64,000 nt of DNA, taken from contig NZ_LXSL01000030.1 in the NCBI RefSeq assembly GCF_001648355.1, positions 44,448 through 108,447 on the forward strand, in the 5' to 3' direction. The first letter of the stretch is position 1. The number at the start of each line of letters is the position of its first letter. A program made the translations under genes and the position numbers. A model generated the notes under the pieces. The model did not search any database. It was given only the letters and a program-made list of their open reading frames with translations, and was not told the DNA's origin. Positions 25,275 through 33,356 of this stretch are shown here, piece after piece. This DNA is from Eikenella longinqua. Lineage in GTDB: Bacteria; Pseudomonadota; Gammaproteobacteria; Burkholderiales; Neisseriaceae.

Positions 25275-25634
25275 ATGAAAAGCTATATGCTCAACATTCC
25301 CTCCTTCCAATACCCCGAATCGTTTAAAAAAATAATCGAGCTGAAGCTAATTGATTTCGACATTTGGCACCTCCTCGACGCCGACTGGGCCGCCGCACTG
25401 CACCAAGGCCTGCAAACCCGCTATCCCGAGCGGCAGCTCATCCCCTTCGCCAAACGCGGAGACTGCGACGACACCGCCTGCTTCGAAATCGGCAAAGGCG
25501 GCAAAGTCCAGCTCATCCACGACTTCGCCCGCCCCGGCTGGGAGCAGCGCCAAGAATTCCCCGCCTGCTGGGCATGGCTCGCCCAAGCCGTGAACGACAT
25601 GATCGAATACAACCGCGAAGACGGCATCGTCTAG
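25275..25634 (+). CDS. Small hypothetical protein, possibly SUKH-like
   Basis: A 119-residue acidic soluble protein. The segment FAKRGDCDDTACFEIGKGGKVQLIHDFA followed by GWEQRQEFPACWAWLAQAV resembles the core of SMI1/KNR4 (SUKH) proteins, where an 'FA..DG' strand precedes a tryptophan-rich helix. Many SUKH proteins are immunity factors against secreted toxins, but no toxin gene is next to it. AAGGAGCC precedes the ATG. The call is tentative. Confidence 0.6.
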   Translation: MKSYMLNIPSFQYPESFKKIIELKLIDFDIWHLLDADWAAALHQGLQTRYPERQLIPFAKRGDCDDTACFEIGKGGKVQLIHDFARPGWEQRQEFPACWAWLAQAVNDMIEYNREDGIV

Positions 25635-25696
25635 CCCAAGCCAAAGCAATCGCCAAACCCATTTTATCCCCGCAGAAAGCTCATGAAAGCCACCTT

Positions 25697-25733
25697 TTCA
25701 GGTAGCCTTCCCACCCCCTAAAGGCCACCTGAA
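25697..25733. repeat. DUS pair, reverse then forward variant
   Basis: TTCAGGTAGCCT (25697-25708) and AGGCCACCTGAA (25722-25733) form a hairpin stem between two genes. Confidence 0.6.
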
Positions 25734-25785
25734 AACGTAAGCTGCAACGACATTAAAACACCTCCCCCCAACAAAACCCGCCGCC

Positions 25786-26454
25786 ATGCTCTGCCACGCC
25801 CTCATCGCCCTGCAAACCCTGCTCGCCACCCCCCTGCGCGCCCGCCGCGCCGCCCAAGCCGACGCCCACACCGCCGCCAGCCTCACCGCCGGGCTCGACC
25901 CCGCCCCCAGCCTCAGCGCCTACCTGCAAAACCCCGAATCCTGGTCCTGCCGATTCCCCAAAGCCCGCGCCGCCGGCCTCATCCTCCACACCAGCCAAGA
26001 CGGCCGCCTGCGCAGCTTCTCCTGGGCACACCAAGGCAGCCGCCACACCCTGCTCCAATCCCGCAGCCCCGGCGGCCACACCCAAATCCACCCCGCCCTC
26101 ATCCCCGCAGGCCAAATCGAACGCCTGCACACCGCCCGTCTCCCCCCGCACGGCAACGCCTACCTCCTCCTCGCCGAACACAGCGCAGGCGAACACACCG
26201 AAAAATCCCTCCACCTATTCCACTTCGCCGCCGAGCAATTCCAGCCCCTGCCCCTCATCCAAACCACCCCCGATGCCGAGCCCACCCACCGCCTGCACTT
26301 CCGCTACCGCGGCCGCCACGCCAACAACTACTTCTTCTACGACCCCGGCAGCCACACCATCAGCCAGCCCCACATCAGCCCCCACACGCACACCCCCACC
26401 CAACACCGCCTCCGCTACCGCTTCAACGGCAGCCGCTTCGTCCCCCACCATTAA
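25786..26454 (+). CDS. Hypothetical protein (222 aa), possibly exported
   Basis: I do not recognise it. The first 20 residues are hydrophobic (CHALIALQTLLATPL) and could be a weak signal peptide. The rest is rich in histidine, arginine and proline, with many strand-like pieces (LRSFSWAHQGSRHTLLQS; YLLLAEHSAGEHTEKSL). No catalytic pattern stands out. The ATG has no good ribosome-binding site, so the true start may differ. Codon bias favours this frame. Confidence 0.5.
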   Translation: MLCHALIALQTLLATPLRARRAAQADAHTAASLTAGLDPAPSLSAYLQNPESWSCRFPKARAAGLILHTSQDGRLRSFSWAHQGSRHTLLQSRSPGGHTQIHPALIPAGQIERLHTARLPPHGNAYLLLAEHSAGEHTEKSLHLFHFAAEQFQPLPLIQTTPDAEPTHRLHFRYRGRHANNYFFYDPGSHTISQPHISPHTHTPTQHRLRYRFNGSRFVPHH

Positions 26455-26466
26455 AGGCTACCTGAA
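26455..26466 (+). repeat. Single DUS between hypothetical genes
   Basis: AGGCTACCTGAA overlaps the stop region of the 222-residue gene. Confidence 0.8.
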
Positions 26467-26520
26467 AACGCCCCCAACCCAACATTGCCGCGCCCGACAC
26501 ACCAAAGATAAACCCCGCCC

Positions 26521-27051
26521 ATGACCCAACTCCCCCTCCCCCAATGGCACACACCCGAGCAAGTGCGCGACATCCTGCTCGCCCTGCCCGAGAAAAAGCG
26601 TAACCGCGCCCTCTACGAGCTCGTCTGGCTGTTCGACCACCACAACCCGCAAGGCACGCTGGCAACCGAAGCACAGCTCGCCGCCCTGCGCCTGCTCTGG
26701 CACGACCCGCGCTTCCAAGGCTTGGAAAACATCAAATGGTGGCTGCACGACGTGCTCCTCCTCGACGACGACAACGGCTCATGGCTCGCCCTCCAGCCCG
26801 AAATCGAAGCCCTACTCGACGTACTCCACCCCGAAACCTGCCGCACCTACGGCGACCACGGCGGCATGCGGCACAGCGCAGAAACGCTCGAGCCCTTCGT
26901 TGCCCGAATGTTCGCCCGCAACACCCCAGCCGCGCGCGGCATCGCCCGGGACTGCCTCTATTGGAGCGAAGCCCTCTGCCGCCTGCGCCCCGATTGGCAC
27001 AAATGGCTCCAAAACGAAATCCGCCAGCTGCACGAAAAACACGGGCAATAA
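26521..27051 (+). CDS. Hypothetical protein (176 aa)
   Basis: Not recognised. It is a soluble, mainly helical protein with a tryptophan-rich middle (NIKWWLHDVLLLDDDNGSWLAL) and a conserved-looking C-terminal helix (WHKWLQNEIRQLHEKHGQ). No signal peptide or known motif is visible. It follows the 222-residue gene across one DUS and may share its transcript. Confidence 0.55.
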   Translation: MTQLPLPQWHTPEQVRDILLALPEKKRNRALYELVWLFDHHNPQGTLATEAQLAALRLLWHDPRFQGLENIKWWLHDVLLLDDDNGSWLALQPEIEALLDVLHPETCRTYGDHGGMRHSAETLEPFVARMFARNTPAARGIARDCLYWSEALCRLRPDWHKWLQNEIRQLHEKHGQ

Positions 27052-27075
27052 GCGCCCGCCCTCTCCCGCACAAAA

Positions 27076-27193
27076 AGGCTACCTGAAAAATCTCGCCTCA
27101 ACCTCACCGCGTTATATTTTCACTACATGGCAGCCAGCACTTTCAGGTAGCCTCAAACACACAAAAGGCTACCTGAAAATTTTCAGGTAGCCT
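27076..27193. terminator. Two DUS pairs, one a perfect palindrome
   Basis: Forward 27076-27087 with reverse 27142-27153, then forward 27166-27177 directly joined by AAAA-type bases to reverse 27182-27193. The second pair is a perfect palindrome about 28 bases long. It lies between convergent genes. Confidence 0.75.
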
Positions 27194-27212
27194 TTCCACC
27201 ATTCCGCCGCGT

Positions 27213-27872
27213 TTACACCGATGCCACGGTAAACCGCTGGTGCAAATGCGCTTTCTTCTCCACATCATCGGCCATCGCCACCGCCAAATCGGCCACGCTG
27301 ATGCCGGCCGGCGCCTCGCCCGCCATCAAAAGCTCGTTGCCGCCCAGGCGGTATTGCCCGGTGCGCTCTTCGCTGAAGCCGCCGTCTGCGCCGAGGCAGG
27401 CGGGCGGCGACACCATCGCCCAGTTCACATCAGCGTGCTTAGCCTGCAAATCGTTCAGCAGGTTGCGCGCCGCGTTTGCCCCGTCGAAAATCTCTTTCGG
27501 GAACACGGGCGTGTCGATCAGCTGCACGCCGGGCGCCACAAACAGGCTGCCCGCGCCGCCCACGGCCAAAAGATAAGGCACCTTCGCCGCCTTGGCCGCC
27601 GCCAAAATCGCCGCATAGCCGGCGGTGAAATCGCGGCCGATGTTCGGGTTGGCCCAGCCCGGATTGAACGCGCTCACCACCGCATCGAAGCCGACCAGGC
27701 GCTCGGCAAAATCGGCAGCCAGCACATCGGCCTGCACCGCCTTCACGTTCGGCGCGGCAAACACCTTGCCTGTGTTGCGTGCAAACGCAGTTACCTCATG
27801 CCCGCGCGAGGCCAGCTCGCGCACCACAGCGTTGCCCACATATCCGGTGGCACCAATCACAGCGAATTTCAT
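27213..27872 (-). CDS. NAD(P)H-binding SDR-like oxidoreductase
   Basis: A 219-residue single-domain Rossmann protein of the NAD(P)H-binding (SDR atypical) family. The dinucleotide motif is clear (KFAVIGATGYVGNAVVRELASRGHEVTAF), followed by an acidic end of the second strand. It reads on through FNPGWANPNIG and a conserved YLLAVGGAGSLFV box. Proteins like this reduce small carbonyl or quinone substrates; the exact one is unknown. The ATG at 27872 has AAGGAGCT upstream. Confidence 0.85.
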   Translation of the reverse strand: MKFAVIGATGYVGNAVVRELASRGHEVTAFARNTGKVFAAPNVKAVQADVLAADFAERLVGFDAVVSAFNPGWANPNIGRDFTAGYAAILAAAKAAKVPYLLAVGGAGSLFVAPGVQLIDTPVFPKEIFDGANAARNLLNDLQAKHADVNWAMVSPPACLGADGGFSEERTGQYRLGGNELLMAGEAPAGISVADLAVAMADDVEKKAHLHQRFTVASV

Positions 27873-27997
27873 ATTTAGCTCCTTACGTTGAATCAATCAA
27901 TCACGATGCGGCGCATTGTAAGTGCAGCCGCCGCGCTTGATAATCCGCCCAAAGCTGTTTACTCTGTGAAGCCCAGCTAAACAATCGGAGATGTGCC

Positions 27998-28408
27998 ATG
28001 CCCAAAACCCTGTATCTCGGCCGCGAGCCGCAAACCTTCACCCCCGGCCAAGAGCTGGTGCTGGAATCCTTTTTCCAGCAAAGCCCCTACGGCGTGGTGT
28101 TTGAAGACGACTGCGGCACCGGCTATTTCTACGCCGTGCACCAAGAAGAAGGCATCCTCGACGCCCTGCACATTTATGACGTGGAAGACGTGGCCGACCG
28201 CCATATCCCCTCCGAAATCAGCATTCTGTGGAGCGAAGACCTCGGCCTTGCCGCCCTCGACATCAACGGCTATATCCACGCCGTGTTCGACTTCGCCGCC
28301 CACGCCGGCTACTGCCGCAACGCCTTCCCCGAGCCCTACGGCAGCTGGCTGCGCGAGCCCAACCGCCTGCTCACCGACGAGCTACTCGACCGGCTGCTGG
28401 GCGTATAA
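27998..28408 (+). CDS. DUF2251-like protein
   Basis: A 136-residue acidic protein. The phrase GVVFEDDCGTGYFYAVHQ resembles the DUF2251 family hallmark, and LNGY-type and FDF strands follow. Function of the family is unknown, though members often appear near toxin-immunity islands. GGAGATGTGCC precedes the ATG. The next gene starts 3 bases after its stop, so they are co-transcribed. Confidence 0.65.
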   Translation: MPKTLYLGREPQTFTPGQELVLESFFQQSPYGVVFEDDCGTGYFYAVHQEEGILDALHIYDVEDVADRHIPSEISILWSEDLGLAALDINGYIHAVFDFAAHAGYCRNAFPEPYGSWLREPNRLLTDELLDRLLGV

Positions 28409-28411
28409 ATC

Positions 28412-28714
28412 ATGCACAATCAAATTGTTCAAGCAGGCAACCGTTTCAGCCTGTCGTTTGCCGGTTTAGGCGGCCACGAACACTGCTTTTTCTCGCAACA
28501 CGCCCAAACCGGTCACGAGCTGGCCAAAATCATCCGCCGCATCTTGCGGGAGGAAAACATCAAAAATGTCGAGCTCGCCGTAGAGCAAGACAGCCTCACG
28601 CTCAGCGCCAAAAAACGCCGCCCCTTGGAAAGCATATGCACACGGCTCGAGTTTGAAATACGCGTATTTGAAGGCAGCGCTTATACGGTGAATACAAAAA
28701 ACTTGTTTAAATAA
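28412..28714 (+). CDS. Small hypothetical protein (100 aa)
   Basis: Not recognised. It is a soluble alpha/beta protein with a basic middle helix (ELAKIIRRILREENI) and a strand-rich end (LEFEIRVFEGSAYTVNT). It is coupled to the DUF2251-like gene (3-base gap) and followed by a LysR regulator gene at 6 bases, so the three may form one transcript. Confidence 0.55.
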   Translation: MHNQIVQAGNRFSLSFAGLGGHEHCFFSQHAQTGHELAKIIRRILREENIKNVELAVEQDSLTLSAKKRRPLESICTRLEFEIRVFEGSAYTVNTKNLFK

Positions 28715-28720
28715 ACTGTT

Positions 28721-29626
28721 ATGGACGACCTCAAACCCCTCCTCGCCTTCGCCGCCGTGCTCGAACACGGCAGCATGAACGCCGCCGCCCAAGCGCTGGG
28801 CATGACCCCCTCCGCCGTGAGCCAGCACATCAGGCGGCTGGAAAAACTGCACGGCGTGAAGCTATTGCACCGCAGCACCCGCCGCCTTGCCCCCACCGAC
28901 GCCGGCCAGGCGCTCGCCGGCCATTGCCGCCGCCTGCTCGCCACCATGCAAGACACCCGTCTCGCACTCTCCGCCCTCAAAACCGACATTGCCGGCAGCG
29001 TGCGCCTTGCCGCGCCCACCGGCCTAGCCAACGCCGCCGCCTTCCGCCGCGCCCTGCTGCGCATCGCCCGCGAACACCCCGCCCTGCAAATCGAGCTGCA
29101 ATTGGGCGAAGCCCTGGCCGACCTGCGCGAAGGCGGCATCGACATCGCCCTGCGCGGCGGCGAACACGCCCTCGACGCCCCCGACCTCATCGCCCGCAAG
29201 CTCGCCGAATGGCCGTGGCGCATCTGCGCCGCTCCCGGCTACCTGAAAACCGCCCCGCCCCTCACCCACCCCGCCCGCCTCGACGCCCACCAATGGGTAT
29301 ACCACCAGCCGCCGCACTTCGAGCTTGCCCGCGGCCGCGAGCGCCACCTGCTCAGCATCCGCAGCGGCTTAAGCTGCAACCACATCGCCGCCGTGCAAGG
29401 CCTGTGCGAAGCCGGCCTCGGCCTTGCCCTCATCATCGAAGGCGAAGCCGCCGGCGCCGTGCAGCGCGGCAGCCTGCAAATCGTGTTGCCCGAATGGCAG
29501 CTGCCCGCCATCGCCATCCACGCCGTTACCCCGCACCGCATCCAATCCGCCCGCATCGCCGCCGTGCTGCGCATTTTGCAGGAAAGCTTCGCCGAGCCGA
29601 CCGCCGCCGCCGCAAAGGCTACCTGA
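28721..29626 (+). CDS. LysR-family transcriptional regulator
   Basis: A 301-residue LysR regulator of the DhcR/CrgA-like group. The HTH is ALGMTPSAVSQHIRRLEKLH with the preceding helix FAAVLEHGSMNAAA; the C-terminal domain contains GSVRLAAPTGLANAA and LREGGIDIALRGG, typical of this subgroup. Its target is not evident from the neighbours. A DUS variant (29237-29248) is read in frame as GYLKT. The stop TGA lies within a DUS (gene end KAT). Confidence 0.85.
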   Translation: MDDLKPLLAFAAVLEHGSMNAAAQALGMTPSAVSQHIRRLEKLHGVKLLHRSTRRLAPTDAGQALAGHCRRLLATMQDTRLALSALKTDIAGSVRLAAPTGLANAAAFRRALLRIAREHPALQIELQLGEALADLREGGIDIALRGGEHALDAPDLIARKLAEWPWRICAAPGYLKTAPPLTHPARLDAHQWVYHQPPHFELARGRERHLLSIRSGLSCNHIAAVQGLCEAGLGLALIIEGEAAGAVQRGSLQIVLPEWQLPAIAIHAVTPHRIQSARIAAVLRILQESFAEPTAAAAKAT

Positions 29627-29807
29627 AAAATCAGCTTCGGCACGGACAATACAGGCAGCCCGCAATACGCGATATTTTTCAGGTAGCCCCAAGCGCAGTG
29701 CCAAGGCTACCTGAAACCTTATCCCCTGCCGCGCAAGGCAAAGCCTTCCGGCCTGCCCAACAACAGAAAGGCTACCTGAAAAATGCCGAAACATTTTCAG
29801 GTAGCCT
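29616..29807. terminator. DUS cluster between convergent genes
   Basis: Forward 29616-29627 (overlapping the LysR stop) with reverse variant 29678-29689; forward 29704-29715; forward 29769-29780 with reverse 29796-29807. The last pair is a tight hairpin next to the stop of the minus-strand gene. Confidence 0.7.
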
Positions 29808-29826
29808 TTCGATACCGCCCATCAGC

Positions 29827-30258
29827 CTAGCGCAAACGGTTCACCATCATCGCCTGCGGATAGCCGTTCACCAGCGCAAACATCCAATAGGCGCGGCGGC
29901 CAGGGTGGTTGCGGTCTTCCACGTGGCAGAAGCCCAGCGCCTGGTTTTTGATGCAGCTGAAGCGGTGCGCCTGCCAAGATGCGGGCAGGGTGGCTTTCCA
30001 TTGCGCCACATCGCTCGCCGAAGCAGCCGCCAGCCGGCATTCGCCCGTGCCGCGGCACACCGGCTCCCAGCGGGCTTCCGGCAGCTGACGGCCGTCCATC
30101 ATCCACTGCCGCCCCTGCAAATAAAAGCGCATCTGCATGCCGGTGGGCTGCTGGGTTTGGCTGTGCAGAATCACATAGTCGCCCTGGTCTTGCGCATCCA
30201 GCGCATAAGCGGGCAGGCAGCCCAGGCCCAACAGCAGCAAACAGGCTAATTTTTTCAT
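29827..30258 (-). CDS. Secreted hypothetical protein (143 aa)
   Basis: The N-terminus is a clear signal peptide (MKKLACLLLLGLGCLPAYA, cleavage before LDAQ). The mature part has a strand-rich pattern, tryptophan motifs (QWMMDGRQLPEARWEPVC) and four cysteines that could form two disulfides (VCRGTGEC; RFSCIKNQALGFC). I cannot assign a family. It should act in the periplasm or outside the cell. GGAGAG precedes two tandem ATG codons. Confidence 0.7.
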   Translation of the reverse strand: MKKLACLLLLGLGCLPAYALDAQDQGDYVILHSQTQQPTGMQMRFYLQGRQWMMDGRQLPEARWEPVCRGTGECRLAAASASDVAQWKATLPASWQAHRFSCIKNQALGFCHVEDRNHPGRRAYWMFALVNGYPQAMMVNRLR

Positions 30259-30268
30259 CATTCTCTCC

Positions 30269-30375
30269 TATAGCGAATCAAATTGGCTTTCGATACTAGG
30301 CAGCGAGCCGCAGGCAGTACAGGAGTACGGCAAGGCGAGCTAACGCCGTAGCGAAAGTTAAGTTGGTTCGCTATA
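30269..30375. repeat. Correia-like repeat, divergent ends
   Basis: The 107-base element is framed by TATAGCGAATCA and GGTTCGCTATA. Inside are GGCAGCGAGCCGCAGGCAG, AGTACGGCAAGGCGAG and AACGCCGTAGCG, as in Correia elements. The ends carry CGAA where the other copies have TGGAT. It abuts the start of the secreted-protein gene. Confidence 0.65.
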
Positions 30376-30403
30376 AACTATGGGGAAATCATCCCCTCTT
30401 TTT

Positions 30404-30439
30404 TTCAGGTAGCCCCTCATCTGCTTGGGGCTACCTGAA
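30404..30439. terminator. DUS-variant hairpin after the NSS gene
   Basis: TTCAGGTAGCCC (30404-30415) pairs with GGGCTACCTGAA (30428-30439), a matched variant pair 15 bases past the transporter stop codon. Confidence 0.65.
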
Positions 30440-30454
30440 AACATTCATGCCGTC

Positions 30455-31792
30455 TTACAACCAGCCCAAGGTGTTGGCAAACACCAGCAAAATCGCCACC
30501 GGCGCCAAAAAGCGCAGCGCGGTGAGCCACAGCGCAATCACCGCCTGCGGCACGCTGCTGCCCTCGCGCATGTGCTCGAACACATCGCTCTTCTGCCGAA
30601 TCCAGCCCACGAATATCGCCACCAGCAGCGAGCTGATGGGCATAATCAGCGCAGTAATCATGTAGTCCCACAGGTCAAACAGCGTTTTGCCAAACAGCGT
30701 CCAATCCGAGAGCACGCCGAAAGAGAGCGCGGAAGGAATGCCCACGATAAAGATGGCCGTGCCGATGATCCAAGTGGTTTTGCTGCGTTTGCCCTCGTCT
30801 TCGCGGATCACGGCCGCAATCACCGTTTCCAGCATGGAGAAAGCCGAAGTGAGCGTGGCAAACACCACCAAAAGCATAAACACCGCAAACAGCAGATTGC
30901 CCAGCGGCAGCTTCATAAACACCGCCGGCAGCACCACAAAAATCAGCCCCGGCCCCTGCCCCGGCTCGAAGCCGAAAGCAAACACCGCAGGGAAAATCAC
31001 CAAGCCCGCCAGCAAAGACACCAGCAGATTCATCCACATAATGCTATTGCCCGAGCGGAACAAATCCTGTTTCTTATCCAAATAAGCGGCATAAGTAATC
31101 ATGGTAGACACACCCAAGCTGAGCGCGAAAAAGGCCTGCCCCAGCGCCGTGAGCATGGTTTGCGACGTGAAATGCGACCAATCCGGCTTCAGCAGGAAGG
31201 AAACGCCCGCCAGCGAGCCCGGCAGCGTGAGCGAGCGCACCGCCAACAGCAGCAGCAGCACAAACAGCGCCGGCATCATATATTTGTTGGCCCGCTCAAT
31301 GCCCGAAGCAATGCCGCTTTTCACCACCCACACCGTCATCAGCATAAACAAGCCCTGATAGGCAATCGAGCCTGCGGGGCTGGCAATGGTTTGGCCAAAC
31401 AGCGCCGAGAAATCCGAGCCGGCGTGGATGGTGCCGTCGAAGGCGTGCACCGCATAATTCAACACCCAGCCGCCCACCACGCTGTAAAACGACAGCAAGA
31501 TAAAGCAGGCAAACACGCCCATGCGCCCAATCCACGGCCACAGGCTGTTGGGCGCCAGCGTTTTAAACGCATCCACCGCATTCTTGCCGCTGCGCCGCCC
31601 GATATAAAACTCGGCCAGCTGCACCGGCAGCGCCACCAGCAAGGTAAAAATCAAAAACATCAACACAAACACCGCACCGCCGTTGGTGCCGGCGGTGTAG
31701 GGGAATTTCCAAATCGCGCCCAAACCGATGGCGGAGCCCGCCGCAGACAGGATGAAGCCGATTTTAGACGACCAAGAAGCAGGAGTTTTCAT
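30455..31792 (-). CDS. Sodium-dependent transporter (NSS family)
   Basis: A 445-residue membrane protein of the neurotransmitter:sodium symporter family. The family start is clear: WSSKIGFILSAAGSAIGLGAIWKFPY, which holds the unwound TM1 sodium site, followed by TNGGAVFVLMFL. Ten or more helices can be seen. Bacterial members such as LeuT, MhsT and TnaT take up amino acids with sodium; the substrate here is not clear. The ATG at 31792 suits the family start. Confidence 0.92.
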   Translation of the reverse strand: MKTPASWSSKIGFILSAAGSAIGLGAIWKFPYTAGTNGGAVFVLMFLIFTLLVALPVQLAEFYIGRRSGKNAVDAFKTLAPNSLWPWIGRMGVFACFILLSFYSVVGGWVLNYAVHAFDGTIHAGSDFSALFGQTIASPAGSIAYQGLFMLMTVWVVKSGIASGIERANKYMMPALFVLLLLLAVRSLTLPGSLAGVSFLLKPDWSHFTSQTMLTALGQAFFALSLGVSTMITYAAYLDKKQDLFRSGNSIMWMNLLVSLLAGLVIFPAVFAFGFEPGQGPGLIFVVLPAVFMKLPLGNLLFAVFMLLVVFATLTSAFSMLETVIAAVIREDEGKRSKTTWIIGTAIFIVGIPSALSFGVLSDWTLFGKTLFDLWDYMITALIMPISSLLVAIFVGWIRQKSDVFEHMREGSSVPQAVIALWLTALRFLAPVAILLVFANTLGWL

Positions 31793-32103
31793 AGCGTTTA
31801 CCGCCAATCAAGCAAATTAAACAAAGGCACGATTTTAACAAAATTTAGCGCACGGCAAGCCGCCCCGCGCCGCCGGGCCCACGATTACGCAGTTTTCCTG
31901 CCCGAAACACCGACGGCTTGGCGCAGCAGACGGCATTTTAGCCTAATATTGGAATTTAATACCTTATATTTTTATAAATAGAAATTTAATTGCATATAAA
32001 TACCGGATTAACCGCTAATCCAGCGGCTTATTGCCTGCTGCTCCGCCAGAAGGCTACCTGAAAATAATGTCTTGGCGCAGCCAAGGCGGAGCTTCTGCGG
32101 AGT

Positions 32104-32209
32104 TATAGTGGATGAAATTTAAATCAGGACAAGGCGACGAAGCCGCAGACAGTACAGATAGTACGGCAAGGCGAGACAACGTAGTCCTGGTTTTTGTTAA
32201 TTCACTATA
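32104..32209. repeat. Correia-like repeat element
   Basis: A 106-base element with TATAGTGGATGAA at one end and TTCACTATA at the other. The interior closely matches the 18488-18592 copy (GGACAAGGCGACGAAGCCGC, CAGTACAGATAGTACGGC). Confidence 0.85.
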
Positions 32210-32240
32210 AAAATATTGCCAGCCATCCGATACGGATAAA

Positions 32241-32280
32241 AGGCTACCTGAAAACCGATTTTCCAGTTTTCAGGTAGCCT
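32241..32280. terminator. DUS hairpin after a lipoprotein gene
   Basis: Forward DUS 32241-32252, reverse DUS 32269-32280, close to the stop of the minus-strand lipoprotein gene. Confidence 0.7.
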
Positions 32281-32296
32281 TTTGTGCCAACTTGGT

Positions 32297-32911
32297 TTAC
32301 TGCGGCGGCAGTTCGCGCAAATCGCGCCAGCCGTCGTTGGTTTTCACCAGCGTGGCCTGTTCCACCCGCTCCAGCGGCAGGCGCTGCCGCCATTCGTCGC
32401 GGCCGTGGCGCAGCAGGCGTTTGCCCCAGCCGGACGGCCCCAGCCTGGCCTCATACACCACGCGCGACACGGTGAGCCCGTCGGCGGTGGTGGCCGGCTC
32501 GGTGTAGTAGCGCACCTTCTCCACGCGTTCGTGGCCGATACACAAGAGCGGGGCAACCGGGCTCACGCGCACATGCTGCCGCCCTTCGGCGGTGAGCACG
32601 AACACCGGCGCGTCGTCGTTTTCCGTGTCCAGCTTGTCATACAGCCCGGCATCGGCCAGCGTGCGCAGCTGCTTGAGTGCCGCCGCATTGGTTTTCTCGC
32701 CTGCGGCATCGCGCAGCGGCAGCACAATCCGCTCCGCGCCGAGCCACACGGGCGCGCCGCCGTCGGTGTCCAGCGCCACCGGCAGGCAGATTTCGTGCTG
32801 CCCCACATAGCGCTCCACCGCATCCTGAAACGCGCCCTTGCCCGCTTCCTGCCCGCCGCAGCCGGCCAAAAGCCCGATGGCCGCCAAGGCCGTTAGCATC
32901 CGTTTATCCAT
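32297..32911 (-). CDS. Putative lipoprotein (204 aa)
   Basis: A lipoprotein signal is clear (LTALAAIGLLAGCGGQ, cysteine about residue 18). The mature domain is a single globular part with VERYVGQHEICLPVAL, TNAAALKQLRTLADAGLYD and a strand-rich C-terminal half (EKVRYYTEPATTADGLTVS). I do not recognise it. Two ATG codons lie side by side; the one at 32911 has GGAG at a better distance. It is divergent from the Spx/ArsC-like gene. Confidence 0.75.
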   Translation of the reverse strand: MDKRMLTALAAIGLLAGCGGQEAGKGAFQDAVERYVGQHEICLPVALDTDGGAPVWLGAERIVLPLRDAAGEKTNAAALKQLRTLADAGLYDKLDTENDDAPVFVLTAEGRQHVRVSPVAPLLCIGHERVEKVRYYTEPATTADGLTVSRVVYEARLGPSGWGKRLLRHGRDEWRQRLPLERVEQATLVKTNDGWRDLRELPPQ

Positions 32912-33002
32912 CATTCGCTCCAATCCTTCAGTTTGCCATCATGACAAAAAAATACGCAACCCGTACAATACGGCCGCTTCTCCATATCACGGATTATACA
33001 CA

Positions 33003-33353
33003 ATGAGCACTACCCTATACGGCATTCCCAACTGCACCACCGTCAAAAAAGCCCGCGCCTGGCTCGACGAGCGGCAAGAGCCCTACACCTTTGCCAACTT
33101 CAAAACCGCCGCCCCCGAAGCCGGGCAGCTCGCCCGCTGGCTCGATGCCGTGGGCGAAGACACCCTCATCAACCGCCGCGGCACCACCTGGCGCAAACTC
33201 AGCCCCGCCGAGCAAGCCGCCGCCGGCAGCCGCGAAGGCGCCATCGCCCTGATGCAGGCCCAACCCTCCGTGATCAAACGCCCCGTGCTCGAACACCAAG
33301 GCCGCATCCACGTTGGCTTTTCCCCCGAACTCTATTCCGAAATCTTCGCCTAA
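33003..33353 (+). CDS. Spx/ArsC-family (YffB-like) protein
   Basis: A 116-residue thioredoxin-fold protein of the ArsC/Spx/YffB family. It starts LYGIPNCTTVKKARAWL, with the single cysteine at residue 11, and contains the family arginine-containing strand (INRRGTTWRKL) and the cis-proline region VIKRPVLEHQGRIHVGF. YffB-type proteins have weak glutathione-dependent reductase activity or no known role. lpxH starts 3 bases after its stop, so they form a unit. Confidence 0.88.
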   Translation: MSTTLYGIPNCTTVKKARAWLDERQEPYTFANFKTAAPEAGQLARWLDAVGEDTLINRRGTTWRKLSPAEQAAAGSREGAIALMQAQPSVIKRPVLEHQGRIHVGFSPELYSEIFA

Positions 33354-33356
33354 ACC

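Larger units (their letters stand above)
31793..32296. other. Gene-free stretch
   Basis: It has an AT-rich segment (about 31940-32010) that may hold the NSS promoter, a DUS (32051-32062), a worn 32-base-type repeat (about 32075-32103), a Correia-like element and a DUS hairpin. No gene is supported. Confidence 0.6.

Noticed and set aside
28924..30249. A 441-codon plus-strand frame overlapping the LysR gene
   Set aside because: Arginine/proline-rich out-of-frame reading of a GC-rich gene, and it runs through DUS clusters.
30425..31981. A 518-codon plus-strand frame opposite the NSS transporter gene
   Set aside because: The translation is almost only basic and polar residues with no fold; the opposite strand encodes a clear transporter.
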